Origin: Glycine soja
Lineage: Eukaryota; Streptophyta; Magnoliopsida; Fabales; Fabaceae
DNA length: 64,000 nucleotides
Direction: 5' to 3'
NCBI RefSeq assembly: GCF_004193775.1
Contig: NC_041010.1
Span: forward strand, 42,273,562-42,337,561
Both the position numbers and the translations under genes were made by a program. Shown piece after piece: positions 45,677 through 58,739 of this stretch. How positions within the stretch are numbered: position 1 is the stretch's first letter; each line of letters starts with the position of its first letter. The notes under the pieces were generated by a model, which worked only from the letters and a program-made list of their open reading frames with translations, made no database searches and was not told the origin of the DNA.

Positions 45677-47557
45677 ATGTACAGTACTGCATTAGAGCAA
45701 ATGAATGACAATATGACTACCACATTTTAGCGGTTGGGATAATATATATAAAGTAGAAGGTGGTCTGTGTGCATTTGTCACGGACAACAAAACTCAACAA
45801 CAGAGAAAATGAAGAAAATTATTTGTTTAAGAAACATAAGTTATTTTCACTTATATCAAATGTTGATTCTAATATAAGTATATAACTATTGATAACACTA
45901 ACAAACCCACCTCCTTAATTATATTGAAGCATATAAAATACGTACATTTGGTTGCAATAAAATCAGTAAGTTTTTTCTCATACTAGTCTAGTGAAAGCAA
46001 TTTTGGGATTAATTTAATATATATACACCTAGAAAATATAAGATATGATCGGTAATCTTGGTCCCTATTATAATGGTACTAAGACAACTTCTACAAGGTA
46101 TTGGATTCGAACCCTGTCGGTACAAAAGAAAATATAATATATGAAGAATTTTCAGAGTTTAAATTTCTAGTATTGAAAAGGGAAAATAAACCCCATTTCA
46201 TAATACTAGAAATGCCGTCCAAGATAGCACATGGACATAGCTTGATGTGGATCGGTCAAAATCGTATGAACGGCAATTCTTGTTAGGTTGAAAGTGATTC
46301 AAATGATACTGCCGTGACCAACGCGCGTTTTCAAAGATCAAAGTTTGACAAAATTAACATTAGATTGATCGATGTTTTTTTTATCTGGTAGTTGAGATTA
46401 ATTGGAGTCAGAAGACTAGTGTATATCTCATTCACTACCTAGTTTTTTCTTCTCTTTAAATTTTACTTTATTTTCTTCCTCTTTTGTATGACTTTTTGGA
46501 CTAGTTTTGTTCAATACCTTATCCAGCACCTCAACATGCAACTACTCCTCTTCGTATAACACCTTTTATTACTTTTCAGTAGTTGTATTTCTCAATAAAG
46601 ACAGAATTGATGCTATCATTCCCTTCGTCACTGTTGCAGTTTATACGTTACTTAGGTTACCAAATCATTAGCAGACATATATATTAAATGTAAGGGGTAC
46701 GATTAATTAAGTTATCTTAATTACATCTTTTAACATCAATTATGAATGGAAGTTAAAACAATTCTCCTCATGGATTAGATAAGGTTCTATCCAATCACGG
46801 ATATTTTACGGTTTAAATTAAATGTATCCTTACGCCACCTATAGCCATGATTAGAGTAAGTAGAGAGTTACAGTATATAAGTATATTAATTAATCACAAC
46901 TTGAGTTGAAAATTAGTAACTTCTCATTAAAATTATTTTTAATTATAATCAATAACTTCTTGTAATACACTCATCCAAGACACTATAAAATACATACCAA
47001 ACTTTTAATACTGGCAAACAGCACGCAAAAATATCAGTATCCATGTCCATCATGATTTGGACTGATGATCTATAATTTCCAATCTTCATGTTTAAGATAA
47101 ATACTATGTTATATAAGTTATTTTTATTTAATTACCAAAAACCAAATACGTACATACCCTTACCGCTTAATATTTGGAGACAAATAGTATTTTAATTTAG
47201 AAAGCGTAAAATTAATCAGAGTCAAAATGGAAAATATTACTCTAAATGGACCTAATTAATACTACGTACCAAAAGGCAAAAAGACATTGGTGTATTGTGC
47301 ATGAAGACACCACATAGATGCCAAATTAAAGAACAAAACATTAACGTATATAAGTTAATAAACATGACAACATATAATGCCCCAAAAAAATTACTAGAGT
47401 GGTTAGAGCAGTTGAAGAAAGAATATCTTTTCCTCCGTCTCTATCACATAGAAAAAACTTTATCATATATTATATGATCTATCTCGGTCGTACTTATACT
47501 AATTTCACACAACATCTCATCCCTAAGTCCCTAACTCCTTCATTCTTTGGCTAGAAA

Positions 47558-50500
47558 ATGAAGCAACCATCATCAAAATCAAAGCCATGGAGACCATTCA
47601 CAGCAAATTGCTGCTCCACAGAGGACCAAACCATTTTTAAAAACTTCAGCAGGTGCAAGCCATCACGTTCGGATTTGTCAAAGAACATTGCACCTTTGCC
47701 ATCATTCAGAAGGCTCTCTTTCTCGGATCTCAGCCGTTCGTCGTCGACGCGAATCAACGAGGATCTTGCACAGTCTTTTGGGTCGGACTTGTTTGATTTT
47801 CAGCTGATTGAGCTGCGTGCCATAACACAGAATTTTAGCAGCAATTTCTTGCTGGGTGAAGGTGGCTTTGGAACAGTGCATAAGGGTTACATAGATGACA
47901 ATTTGAGGCTGGGTTTGAAGGCACAACCTGTTGCTGTCAAGCTTCTTGACATTGAAGGTTTACAAGGACATCGTGAATGGCTTGTAAGTGTCACATATCA
48001 TTCTTTATTGTGTTTAATTTTGATACATCAACTATTATAATTTTTTTTAAATTAAGACTTTTATTTTCACATGTATGGACCCAATATTAATTAATTAATT
48101 AATTATAAGTTATTTTAAATATTACTTCTAACATAAATATTGCAAGGTCCAATAATATTATCATGACCTGCAAATAAATGATATATACATATATATACAA
48201 AAGTTGGTAATTTTTAATTACATGATAGTGAATTCAATGATATTTTTAATTAATAGATATGAATTGAAGGATATTGACTTTTACATCTTGGTGTATATTT
48301 TTAATTTAAGTTTTTTAAGGAAGTATTTTTAATTAAGTTATGCTTTATTTCTTTGGTATATATTAATGAGGAATGAAGAGTACTAACTACACCAATTTAA
48401 GAATTAGCTGTAATAAAGGTTGTGACCTTTACCCACTCTAATAATCTCAATTTAGCTGAAGCAATATTAAGAAGAAAAAAGTATTCAGAAATTAATTAAG
48501 TTGATTATAATATATTAAGAGGAGATGAGTTATATCAGAATTAAATTCTTAAGTTTACTGTACCATGCATGATTGCATACGTGGTCACAGTAAAACAAAT
48601 TTAAAAACTCATGCATGTATGTGGTCAAGTATTGGTTGCTGCTTAAGTTCTGATGATGGTTCATAACAATAGAGATTTGAGGAAATTAGGCCTTTTATTC
48701 ATTGTAATTAAATTTACAAGTCATTATCAGGGTCGTTTAGTTTTATTGTAGTTGTTAGAATTAGAATCTTCGCAATTCATTTTTAATTACGATGAGCGTG
48801 ATCCCAACTAGTGGGAGTGGACTAAACACTCCCTATTGGGGCATCCAAAAAGAGAAAAGTCAGGGAATTTTGTAACTTGCAAGACTTTAACACGAACTAC
48901 TTTAGGACTAAAAATAACTTACTACAATATCTTATTTTTTTATTCTTGGGAGAATGGATGCGAGTCAATTACTTAACAAGATTTTTTTTAATTGATAAAT
49001 GTTAATTTTTGTTAAGATATTAATTTTGTTAGTAAAAAAAATCAAACCTGTTACCTAACAAGAAAGATGAAATATAATAAAATATGCTATGAGAACCCTT
49101 AAAGACCCAAGCCCATTTTTATATCGACAGGCCTGAAATTTTGAAACCCAATGCAGGCCAGCGCAAAAGCTTTTGTGCTCTTGTAAACTTATTTTTTGGG
49201 GGGAAAATGCACTTGTAATTTTTAATTTATTATTAAGAGCAGTTTATTCCAGCATCATCTGTTTGAGTTGTTCAGTTTTCTCTCTTGCAATTTGAATATA
49301 AAAAAAATTAAATTATTATTATTAAAAGAACTTTTATTCCAGCATCCTCTTTTTAAGTTGTTTAATTTTCTCTCTTGCAACCTGGATATAAAAAAGTTAA
49401 ATTATTGGTTTGACACTTATAATTATCTCTATTTTAAGTTTTAGTCCAATGTAAATTTTTATATTTACATGTGCCTAATTATTAGAGAAAACTTTTTCGC
49501 AAATAAGATTGTTATTCATAAAAATTTTCTAGTGGTGACATAAAATCGTTTATTAATCTATAAAGAGTTTTATACAGACAATATAATAGCAAATTCGATG
49601 TAAACTTTTTTTTTTTCTGAGCCAATTGAATAATTTGATTGGGTTGCAGGCAGAAGTGATTTTTCTTGGGCAGCTAAGGCACCCCAATTTGGTTAAGTTG
49701 ATTGGATATTGTTGTGAAGATGAAGAACGACTACTTGTCTATGAATTCATGCCACGAGGAAGTTTGGAGAATCACCTCTTCAGAAGTAAGCATCAAAATC
49801 CTTGTTTATTTTTATCTGTGAAACATATGCTCCATAGCCTCATTTACTTTAGCAACTATTTTGTTGTCTCTTTTTAACTTACTCAGTTAACCACTTCAGG
49901 GCTAACATCACTGCCATGGGGAACAAGATTAAAAATCGCAACAGGTGCTGCGAAAGGCCTTTCCTTCTTGCATGGAGCTGAGAAACCAGTCATTTATAGA
50001 GACTTCAAGACTTCCAATGTTTTGCTTGATTCAGTGCGTAATTAAGAATTAACTAACCAAACATTGTCTTTTTTTTTATTGATTAAAACTGTAAAATAAC
50101 ACAAGAAACTAAATCCAATGAGTTTTATGCATCATGTGCTTTTGTCTAAAATAGGACTTCACAGCAAAATTGTCAGATTTTGGACTTGCAAAAATGGGGC
50201 CAGAGGGATCAAACACACATGTTTCAACCAGAGTCATGGGCACTTATGGATATGCAGCCCCAGAATACATCTCCACAGGTAAGATTAATAAATCAGTGAT
50301 TTGCCTCTATATTATATGTTTACTATTTCTATAAGGAGAACCAAGTGGAATTCAATTAATAACCGGTGTTAATAGGGGAGAAATTATTACGTGATCTGAA
50401 ATCAAATGATCTTGACCAATCTGCACGTGACACATTGTTAACTCTTTTTGTAAATTAATAAATATATTATATGTCACATGGAGATTATTCAGATCAATCT

Positions 50501-51129
50501 TCATATGACACCTTATTAACTCTTTTTTTAGCTTTTAAAAAATCTTGTAAATTAAAAAATATGATTATTTATCACATGGAGATTGATTGGATCATATGGT
50601 TTGAGGAATCATGTAATAATTTCTCATCAAATTGGGTATAATCTGCTGATTTTAATGCAACATATGATTGTTTACAGGGCACTTGACCACCAAAAGTGAT
50701 GTCTATAGCTTCGGGGTAGTCCTGCTAGAACTGCTTACAGGAAGGAGAGCAACAGACAAAACAAGACCAAAGACTGAGCAGAACCTTGTGGATTGGTCAA
50801 AACCTTACTTGAGTAGCAGTAGGAGGTTGAGGTACATTATGGATCCAAGGCTTGCAGGCCAATATTCTGTGAAGGGTGCAAAGGAGATGGCACATTTGGC
50901 ATTGCAATGCATAAGTTTGAATCCTAAAGACAGACCAAGAATGCCAACAATTGTTGAAACTCTTGAAGGCTTGCAACAGTACAAGGACATGGCTGTTACC
51001 AGTGGACACTGGCCAGTGTCATCAAAATCTACTAAAAATAGAGTCTCCAACAATAATAACGTGAATGTGAAAGCTAGAGCCGGTGTAAACCACAAGCAAC
51101 CTTCTCCAGTTCCGAGCAGAAAAACTTGA
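47558..51129 (+). CDS. receptor-like cytoplasmic kinase, RLCK-VII / RIPK-PBL14/15-like (5 exons)
   Basis: Exons 47558-47983, 49650-49785, 49900-50033, 50155-50278 and 50678-51129 join with GT..AG borders into 423 aa. Motifs: glycine loop [11 protein letters not shown] (G100-G105), Lys128 in VAVKLLD, catalytic IYRDFKTSN (R221, D222), DFG at 240-242, then [10 protein letters not shown] in the activation segment and [18 protein letters not shown]. The segment [24 protein letters not shown] is characteristic of the RIPK/PBL14/PBL15 branch of subfamily VII, which links immune and other receptors to downstream phosphorylation. No signal peptide or transmembrane helix. There is no Gly at position 2 for myristoylation; the ANCCS cysteines (18-19) are possible palmitoylation sites. 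The tail is Ser/Asn-rich, as in relatives. Intron 1 is about 1.67 kb and intron 4 carries a MITE. Confidence 0.94.
50378..50625. mobile_element. MITE-like element in intron 4 of the RLCK gene
   Basis: The left end GAGAAATTATTACGTGATC matches the reverse complement of the right end, GAGAAATTATTACATGATT. The inside repeats GACCAATCT / CACATGGAGATT / CACCTTATTAACTC words in tandem and inverted fashion. About 248 bp, no coding capacity. The same words occur in the element in the neighbouring transporter gene's intron. No target duplication confirmed. Confidence 0.65.
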
Positions 51130-52371
51130 TTGCTATCTTTTACAAGAGTGGTTTTAATTAACTACCACATGTGGTATAAGACTAATTGTCAAGCCACCCT
51201 TTATATGTGTATAATTAAATGTATAAAATATATATGCTATATAGATAAACTATTGAGTGTACATTAATTTAAAATCTTTCTTTGACAATTGAAATCTTCT
51301 CAATCCATGATCAAAATGAAAATCAGCTAGATGGGTTGAGCCATCTTTTTCTAAAATATCTGCATCCTCATCCATCCTTAAGTCTAATTATTATTATTAA
51401 GATATCTTCCGAGAAAAAAAAATGCCACTAAATTCCGTGATTGGTTTAGCATGAGAACATAACTATTTTCTTCAAGTTAAAGTCTTTCCATGTGATTTAC
51501 AGATCAAGGGAGATTCCAATAGCAAGTAAATGCTGCTATTTACTCAAAGTTATAAGCCAGGAAGACGAGTAAATTTTCAACTGCTTTAGGACTGGACAAA
51601 TCCTACAGTTACGTCACATAATTTGACTACACTTAATATATTGCAAAAATGGTTAACCTTTCAAATCATGTACGCAAATTGCAGTTAACTCTAATATGCT
51701 CAGCGGTCCTTCAGGAAGCACATGCGTCAAACCAACCGTCTTAATTGACTTTGACTTCTATTATCAAAATAGGCTTCTTAACAGGGTTGTTTGAGTGAGA
51801 ATAATAGAAAGTTGATATGACCAAATTAAATTTTAAACAAGACCTACCCCATTTTTTTTACCATGATCTACTATTCAAGTGATATAGAAAAGTTAATGTG
51901 CAAATATCTTAGGCCAGCTACTCTGCTTCAGTTTGTGTGGCAACAGAACATGTAGTTCTAAATTATAAAGAGAATTAAGTACTAAGTAGTAGTAAATTTC
52001 TAATTAACCAAAGGTGTGGTTTCTTTCTTTCTACATAAAATTTAAAAGACAAAACTTAACCAGGAATCCAGCATATTAAAAATGATTCTCAATTTCTCTC
52101 AAGTCCATTTTGGAACGGGTGTGCTAGCTAAATACAGTTTCTAATTCACAAACCTACGAAACCTTTGCCACATGAATCCACTTTTTATCTCCCTCAAAAG
52201 GGGCGTGAGAAATGCAATTAAAGCAAAATCCAACCCAACAAACGCACTTGGTTCATTGCATTCATGCCTTAGTGCCTTTCTAGCCCCCATAGATAATTTC
52301 CCAACAACTTCCACCTCAGAATTCAAACACAAATAAAATCTACGTCCAAAATTTCAGAATTCCATTAAGAA
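51130..52371. other. intergenic region between the kinase and the glycosyltransferase
   Basis: About 1.2 kb with no gene recognised. It holds the RLCK 3' UTR (left) and the promoter and leader of the glycosyltransferase (right). Confidence 0.5.
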
Positions 52372-53826
52372 ATGGCCTTCGACAACAAATCCAAGAAGTC
52401 TAGTTCCCCTTCTAATTCTACTTTCTTCATCACCCTTGTTTTCCTTGTCCTCTGTACCATACCAGTATTTTTACTCCTCCAAACAACCACCACCCTCTCC
52501 AAAACCTGGTCAGGCGATCTTCGTTTAGCTGAATTCGCATGGAACAAACTCCCATTTCTTGAACACAACCCTTCACCCGTACCTCTCAAAATCGCTGTCT
52601 TCTCTAGAAAATGGCCTATTGGAACCACTCCTGGTGGCATGGAGCGCCATGCATTCACCCTTCACACCGCTCTAGCTCAACGTGGCCACAAGGTTCATAT
52701 CTTCACCTCTCCACCACAAGAAGAAAGTGCTTCAGACACAACAATCAATCACCAAGCAGATGCTAATGCTAATGCACCCTCTTCACCTTACATCCATTGT
52801 CACGAAGGGGAGCCGGGTAAGTGGCGCTACAACAAAGCATGGGAACAGTTTCTGGAACAAAACCAGAAAGAACCATTCGATGTAGTTCACTCAGAGAGTG
52901 TAGCACTTCCTCACTGGCTTGCTCGCGAACTTCCCAACCTTGCAGTTTCTTGGCATGGCATAGCTCTTGAAAGCTTGCAATCTAGTATCTTCCAAGACTT
53001 GGCTCGTACGCAACATGACGAGGCTAGTTCCCCAGACTTTGACAAAGGCTTACAAGGGGTTCTCCCTAAGATTCTAAATGAGATAAGATTCTTCAGGAAA
53101 TATGCACACCATGTTGCTATCAGTGATAGTTGTGGTGAGATGCTAAGAGACGTGTACCAAATTCCCAAGAGAAGAGTGCATGTGATTCTCAACGGGGTAG
53201 ATGAGGATGGCTTCAGAGAAGATCTAGAATTGGGAAAGGAATTTAGAACCAAAATTGGCATTCCAAGCAATGCTAGTTTAGTGCTTGGTGTAGCTGGAAG
53301 ATTGGTGAAGGACAAAGGTCACCCTCTCCTTCATGAAGCATACTCTATGCTAATAACCAAGTACCCCAATGTGTATTTGATTGTAGCTGGGTCAGGACCA
53401 TGGGAGAATCGGTATAGGGACTTAGGGAGGCAAGTTCTTGTTCTTGGATCAATGAGTCCTTCCATGCTACGAGCATTCTACAATGCCATTGACATCTTTG
53501 TCAATCCTACACTTAGGCCACAAGGGCTTGATCTTACTCTGATGGAAGCCATGATGAGTGGGAAGCCTCTTTTGGCATCGAGGTTTCCGAGCATCAAAGG
53601 TAGTGTTGTGGTGGACGATGAATTTGGCTTCATGTTCTCTCCCAACGTGGAATCACTCTTGGAGGCTCTCCAAGCTGTGGTGAAGGAAGGCAAGGAAAGG
53701 CTTGCAAGGAGGGGAAAGGCATGCCGTGAATATGCAATTTCTATGTTTACTGCAACAAAGATGGCCTTGGCGTATGAGAGACTATTCCTATGCATAAAAG
53801 AAGATAAATTTTGTAACTATCCTTGA
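52372..53826 (+). CDS. membrane-anchored GT4-family glycosyltransferase
   Basis: Intact intronless 484-residue protein. A short cytosolic N-terminus is followed by one hydrophobic helix (about 18-37), giving a type II, probably Golgi or ER, topology. The GT-B fold follows: IAVFSRKWPIGTTPGGMERH (GG at 88-89) opens the N-terminal Rossmann half, VSWHGIALES the middle, and LGVAGRLVKDKGHPLL the donor-binding C-terminal half. This is the GT4 family (retaining, nucleotide-sugar donors) and resembles the Arabidopsis pair At1g19710/At1g75420. The usual E-x7-E motif reads Q384-GLDLTLM-E392, so the first glutamate is glutamine; I recall the same in these plant relatives, so it need not mean inactivity. 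Acceptor and donor are unknown. The downstream neighbour is convergent, 607 bp away. Confidence 0.88.
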   Translation: MAFDNKSKKSSSPSNSTFFITLVFLVLCTIPVFLLLQTTTTLSKTWSGDLRLAEFAWNKLPFLEHNPSPVPLKIAVFSRKWPIGTTPGGMERHAFTLHTALAQRGHKVHIFTSPPQEESASDTTINHQADANANAPSSPYIHCHEGEPGKWRYNKAWEQFLEQNQKEPFDVVHSESVALPHWLARELPNLAVSWHGIALESLQSSIFQDLARTQHDEASSPDFDKGLQGVLPKILNEIRFFRKYAHHVAISDSCGEMLRDVYQIPKRRVHVILNGVDEDGFREDLELGKEFRTKIGIPSNASLVLGVAGRLVKDKGHPLLHEAYSMLITKYPNVYLIVAGSGPWENRYRDLGRQVLVLGSMSPSMLRAFYNAIDIFVNPTLRPQGLDLTLMEAMMSGKPLLASRFPSIKGSVVVDDEFGFMFSPNVESLLEALQAVVKEGKERLARRGKACREYAISMFTATKMALAYERLFLCIKEDKFCNYP

Positions 53827-54432
53827 GGTTTAAAATCTTTTTCTTTCTATCATTGCCTTTTCTGCTTCTTTTATTCGAACATGACTGTATCAAAATTATA
53901 AAAAAGATTGTCAGTTTGAGATATTGTTTTGGTAATTATAATTTTATCCTGAATTGTCAAGTGATAGCTTTTGTTTTAACCCAAAAAATGAAAAATATTT
54001 TTTTTATGCCGAGATTTGTAAATAAATCTCTTAAAATTTATAGACTATTTCATGGGCAGGTGGCATCTTAAAGGCCAAAGCATATATATTGTATACATCT
54101 TGCCTCTGCTTGTTCAGCAGCTATTAGAAAACATAAAACTATGTATACTATGTACATAGCAGAGAGTTTATCTGCTCACATTGACCCAACTCATGGTGGC
54201 AAGACCTCACTCAAGGTTTCATTGTTGCATATTTCTTCAAACCTCATGCTTCCAAAGCTTCAACGTTCCATCCTTATTTACATGCTTTGTTTTTAATTGT
54301 TTTCCTGTTTGGTGCATTGCCAGAGAGAGAAACAAAATCCTCACTCTCCCTTGCTTCAGCTCTGCCTAAAAAATCATAGCTCCTATACAATCCACCTTGA
54401 ACTATCAACAATTCTATGACCTGTGCTAAAGT
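53827..54432. other. convergent intergenic region
   Basis: Shared 3' flanks of the glycosyltransferase (plus) and the transporter (minus), about 600 bp, with no coding sequence recognised. Confidence 0.5.
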
Positions 54433-57400
54433 CTAAGACACAACTGATTGCGCTGAAATCCGATGTCTCTCGAAGCGATCATACGCGTGTTTGGTTCTCA
54501 AGAACAACAACACACTAGAAGTAAGTCCTAGGACAGACATTCCTCCCCACCAGACAAATGTCCAGAAGTAGCACTTTCTTCCCATGCACACCAGTGTGTC
54601 AGCCATTAACTCTCCCGGGACATTGTAAGCATTCTCATCATAAATCAACGCAGCCAGAAAACCATACAGAAGCGACCCAATGGGGATATTTGTTATGAGA
54701 ATGTTGTGATTGACACTCACACTGTTGGGTCCAAATAGCTCCGATGTAACTGCCACAGCAGCCGCGAATATGAAGCCAGAACTCAAACCAATCAATGCAG
54801 TGCCTGTTTTAAGCGCAGCGGCACTGTCTGATACAGCAAGCAATATGAACGCAACTGGGGTTGGAACAAGTGCAATGGCTAGCCATCCGGTCCTTGCAAA
54901 GTAGAACTTACTGCATTTTGGAAAAATACTATCATCTTAACTGCTACAATATTATTTTACAAGATTTATTCCTGAATCAAGAAAGTAAAAAAGAAGTTGT
55001 TTTTCTCCATACTAGAAACACACTTTTTCTAATATAGAATCACTGAGTATAACTCATTAAAGTATAACCAACATAACATTGTGAATTCTGATAAATTTCA
55101 ACCAATAACAAATAGTGTGTTAGAGAATATGTTATTAACAATTTTTTTTAGAAGTGCTAACCACATAGTCTCTAGCACAAGAAACTATTGCATAGTCCGA
55201 GACAATGTCATCTTGACCAATCTCCATGTGACATGTTATTAACTATTTTCGGTAAATTGAAAAAATATGGTTACATATCATGTGAAGATTGGTCAAGAAC
55301 ATGACACATTATTAATTCTTTCTTATAAATTAAAAAAAAAATGCGGTTAGATATCAGGTGGAGATTGGTGCAATACAGTTATTTCTCCTCTAACATACCC
55401 CTTATGGCACATCATTTATAAATAAGCTCCATAAACATGATACAAAAGATAAATGGTGAGGATAATACTTACTTTCGAATATAGTCTGGTACAGCTGAAA
55501 GCAAGCGGCCAAAGAAGGAAAATGCCGAGTATAGTGTGACAAGGGTAGATATGCTTGAACTGAGGCCTAAAGATTGAGCTATCTGCCCCAGATTATTGCT
55601 GTAAACAAGTCCAATTGTGCCTCCACAGAAGTATGTAACATAATAGAGCCAGAAATCCAACCTCCGGACAACCACTGCAGCAGTGTGCTCTTCACCTAGC
55701 ATTGCCAACTGATCCTGGCCAAACATCTTGTCACAACACAAATCACTAGATTTTGCACTCTGACTAATTACATAAATGGATCCATTCTCACTCAGCAGGC
55801 CATGACTGTCCCCATTACTGAGACTTAGAGCGCTGTTTTGACATGTGAGGAGTTCCTTATGAAGCTCAAGATCATCAACATGAACAAGAATGAAGCCGGA
55901 ACCTTCCATCCGAAAGCTGGAATGGATGGCATGGTGAAACCAATCTCGAGCATATATAGTTCCAGGGATACATAGTGGGGAAATGAGGAGCAAAATGGCA
56001 CCACCAAAGTAGAGCCTCGACGTGGATTCATCACAAGTTGTTGAGCCAAAGAGGAGGAGGTAAATACCAGTGAAAATGGCTAGGAAGTTGAGTACTAGAA
56101 ATATCACAGAGTTCCTGCGAGAAGCTTCTGGAGATCTATTGAGAGAGTCTAAAGGGGGTTGGAGAAGAATTGGGACTAGTGCTACAAGGGAAGTGAGAAG
56201 AGGAACAAGGGCATTCAGGAGCAGATACAGTGCATCAGATGAAGGGTCTATTGAATTGGCAGCAAGTGTGTAGAGTGCTGCACTCACACCATTGAAGCTC
56301 ACAGTGAGTGATAATGCAAGGGGTCTGTTAACCGGGAAATTCCTAATGCAGAGAACAAAACATACTGTGTTGAACCAACAGATGCTACAACCACTCAACA
56401 GACACAGAAGAAAGTACTGCATACCACATTCAAAGTAAAAGCTAGTTAACTTGACTAAAAAAATATAAGCAATTTTCTCTAATTAATATTATTATATTTG
56501 AAATGCTAGCAACACATTCTTTATCACACTTATATATTACAACTCGTGAGGTTTATTCCTTTGGAGTTGATCAACCACCATATATAGTGTAGTTGCCACC
56601 GGTAGCCGCTACTTCAATCTCATTATGATTCATGCATGTTTCTTTACTACTACATCATACTATCACTTGCCAACAGTCCTTTAAAGTTTAAACTGTAAAG
56701 CTTGGGGCCAAAGCAAAAGCAAAAGGTTTGAAGTGGAAATTGAGTTGAAAGAGAATTTGCGAAGTTGTTGTCATTTATCATTTATGTGAATATTCTGTTG
56801 TGTAAGTATCATTGTTATTTATTGTTTGGATAATTCTTTTTTGTGTGTTATATGATGATGTAGTAGCTAGCATATAGAAAAGAACCACGTCAGTTAGGTT
56901 CGGGAACCATCGTTAATTGATTAATTCGGAGATTAATGGTCACATGGGACCAGCAGAATGAACGAAAATACAGTTGAAAAGTTGCTAAATGAAAAGGATG
57001 TGTCTTGAAAACATGCCCACAAGTACAAAACACAACTACCCATAGCATAAACGATTGATGGAGGTAATTAATTAAGATAGTTATAGCCTCATAACTTCTA
57101 TCCTTTTCAGAAAATATGTCATCCATTCAAATAATATAGTTGACATAGTATAACGACTTTTTTAAACTTGCGAAAACTACAATTTTTATACTAAGACACA
57201 TCCTTGGAATCTTGGGAATGGGTTGTCTGTAGTGATAAAAATCACCGTAGGATGCAGATTCCAACCATTCAATAAGTTTCATTATTTTTATTTTAAAATT
57301 AAAATTTAAAAGAATAAGTAGTAAAATGCTGACACTTGATTTGGCCAAAGTTCTTTCTTCCACTCAAAAATAAAATAAAATTAAAAGTATAAAAAGTATT

Positions 57401-58667
57401 AATCAGTGGCTTAATGCAAATGCAATATGTGCAGACAAACTATTCTGATTTCTCAAAAAGAGAAAAAACGGATAGAAGCTCCAAAAGCGAATGCCCCACG
57501 TCTAAGGGGACCCAGAACAATTAATAAAGAGAAAAATAGGTAATATGTTTTTATTAAAATTTAATAAAAAATATGATGATAACTTTCCTCATCCTATTTT
57601 CCAAAAAAAAAAAACTTTTCTCATCCTCAAAAACATGCATTTATGGTTAATTTTCCTTAATTAATTTTGTTTTAAAATAAAATATAAAATACTAAATAAG
57701 AAAAATATAAGTGTAACGGAGTAGGTATTACTAAAAAAAATTACTCTCTAGGTCCATAAATTTTAAAGTAAATAAAAAATTAGATATTAGAAAGTTGTAA
57801 TTAATAATCAAAATTTTCTATTAGAAATAATTTTTTTATTAAAAAAATTCATAATTTTACATGAATCCGATCATCAAAAAAACATTTATCTATATTTACT
57901 TTCTTAAAAAAAAAAAATGCAGGGTTAACGGATGTCTAGACCACAAGGTAATCCCTTCCCTGAGAAAAGAAAGCGGAACAGTAAAGTCAAGGCCACAACC
58001 TATCAAGAAGAATGCAAAAATGGCAAGTTGCTTCCTAACTACTCAAAAAAATACATTGACAATTTAATGTTTTCCTTCTTTGTCCGACTGACAAGTATCA
58101 TTCGCCAGAGAAAATCTTGTCCGAACCGAGTAGAAGTACAATCATCCAAATGCTATTGCAAATTATTGTTGATAATTACTTGACTTAATAAACCTTTTAA
58201 AATTTATCGACTATCAGGAGTAAGTTTATTGAGATTTATGATAAGTGTGGTTAAAATTAATCATATGTAGCAAAGACGAATTAGAATTGGTATAAAGTGA
58301 TGAAACTGAACAAGGTGTTGAGAAATGAAGTTCCATATATGAATGTGTTTGAACTTACGAGAGAATAAGGCAAGGTGATGAGATTTTTGATGGCGAGCCA
58401 CTGGAGGCCGTAGCCGATGAAGCCCATGGAGGAGGCGATGAGCAAGACGAGGGAGAGCGGTAAGTGGATGAGAGCGAGGCCAGAGGACCAACCGAAGACC
58501 TTGCCCATGTCGCTGGCGGTGGCGAGGTAGTTGAGTTGCAGCTGAGAGATGTTGAGATGGGATTTCAAGGAAGAGGAGTACTCGGAGAAGTCGAAGTTGG
58601 TGCCGGTGAATGCCTGAATCCATATGCTGGCCACCAGGATCATCCACTTCCGCGATTGCCCCGCCAT
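54433..58667 (-). CDS. nodulin-like / NFD4-like major facilitator protein (3 exons)
   Basis: On the minus strand, exon 1 (58667-58359), exon 2 (56416-55473) and exon 3 (54910-54433) join with GTAAG donors and GCAG acceptors into 576 aa. Landmarks: MAGQSRKWMILVASIWIQAF (first helix), SLKSHLNISQLQLNYLATAS and SDMGKVFGW of the nodulin-like domain, WFNTVCFVLCIRNFP, a long hydrophilic central loop (residues about 290-360), DFWLYYVTYFCGGTIGLVYS of the C-terminal MFS half, then LIGLSSGFIFAAAVAVTSEL. About 12 helices are expected. The family includes NUCLEAR FUSION DEFECTIVE 4 and nodule-induced proteins; substrates are unknown. The ATG at 58667 is preferred over one at 58688 because a TATA box lies only about 35 bp upstream. 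Introns are 1.94 kb and 0.56 kb. Confidence 0.93.
55181..55387. mobile_element. MITE-like element in the transporter gene's intron 2
   Basis: The left end GAAACTATTGCATAGTCC and the right end (reverse-complemented GAGAAATAACTGTATTGCACC) are approximate inverted repeats. Both run inward to GACCAATCTCC / CACCAATCTCC. Internal words CATGTGACATGTTATTAACT and TTATTAATTCTTTCTTATAA match the element at 50378-50625. About 207 bp, no coding capacity. Confidence 0.55.
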
Positions 58668-58699
58668 GCCTATCTCTCTACATCGCATGGAATTCCTCC

Positions 58700-58709
58700 C
58701 TTATAAAGG
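58700..58709 (-). promoter_or_regulatory. putative TATA box of the transporter gene
   Basis: The minus strand reads TCCTTTATAAGGG across this site, about 35 bp upstream of the ATG at 58667. This implies a very short leader and supports that start. Position-based. Confidence 0.5.
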
Positions 58710-58739
58710 AACCCCACAACCACACAGCCACACAAACCC

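Noticed and set aside
58668..58688. Upstream ATG for the transporter (MRCREIG...)
   Set aside because: The putative TATA box is about 15 bp upstream of it, too near for transcription to include it; the MAGQSRKW start fits the family better.
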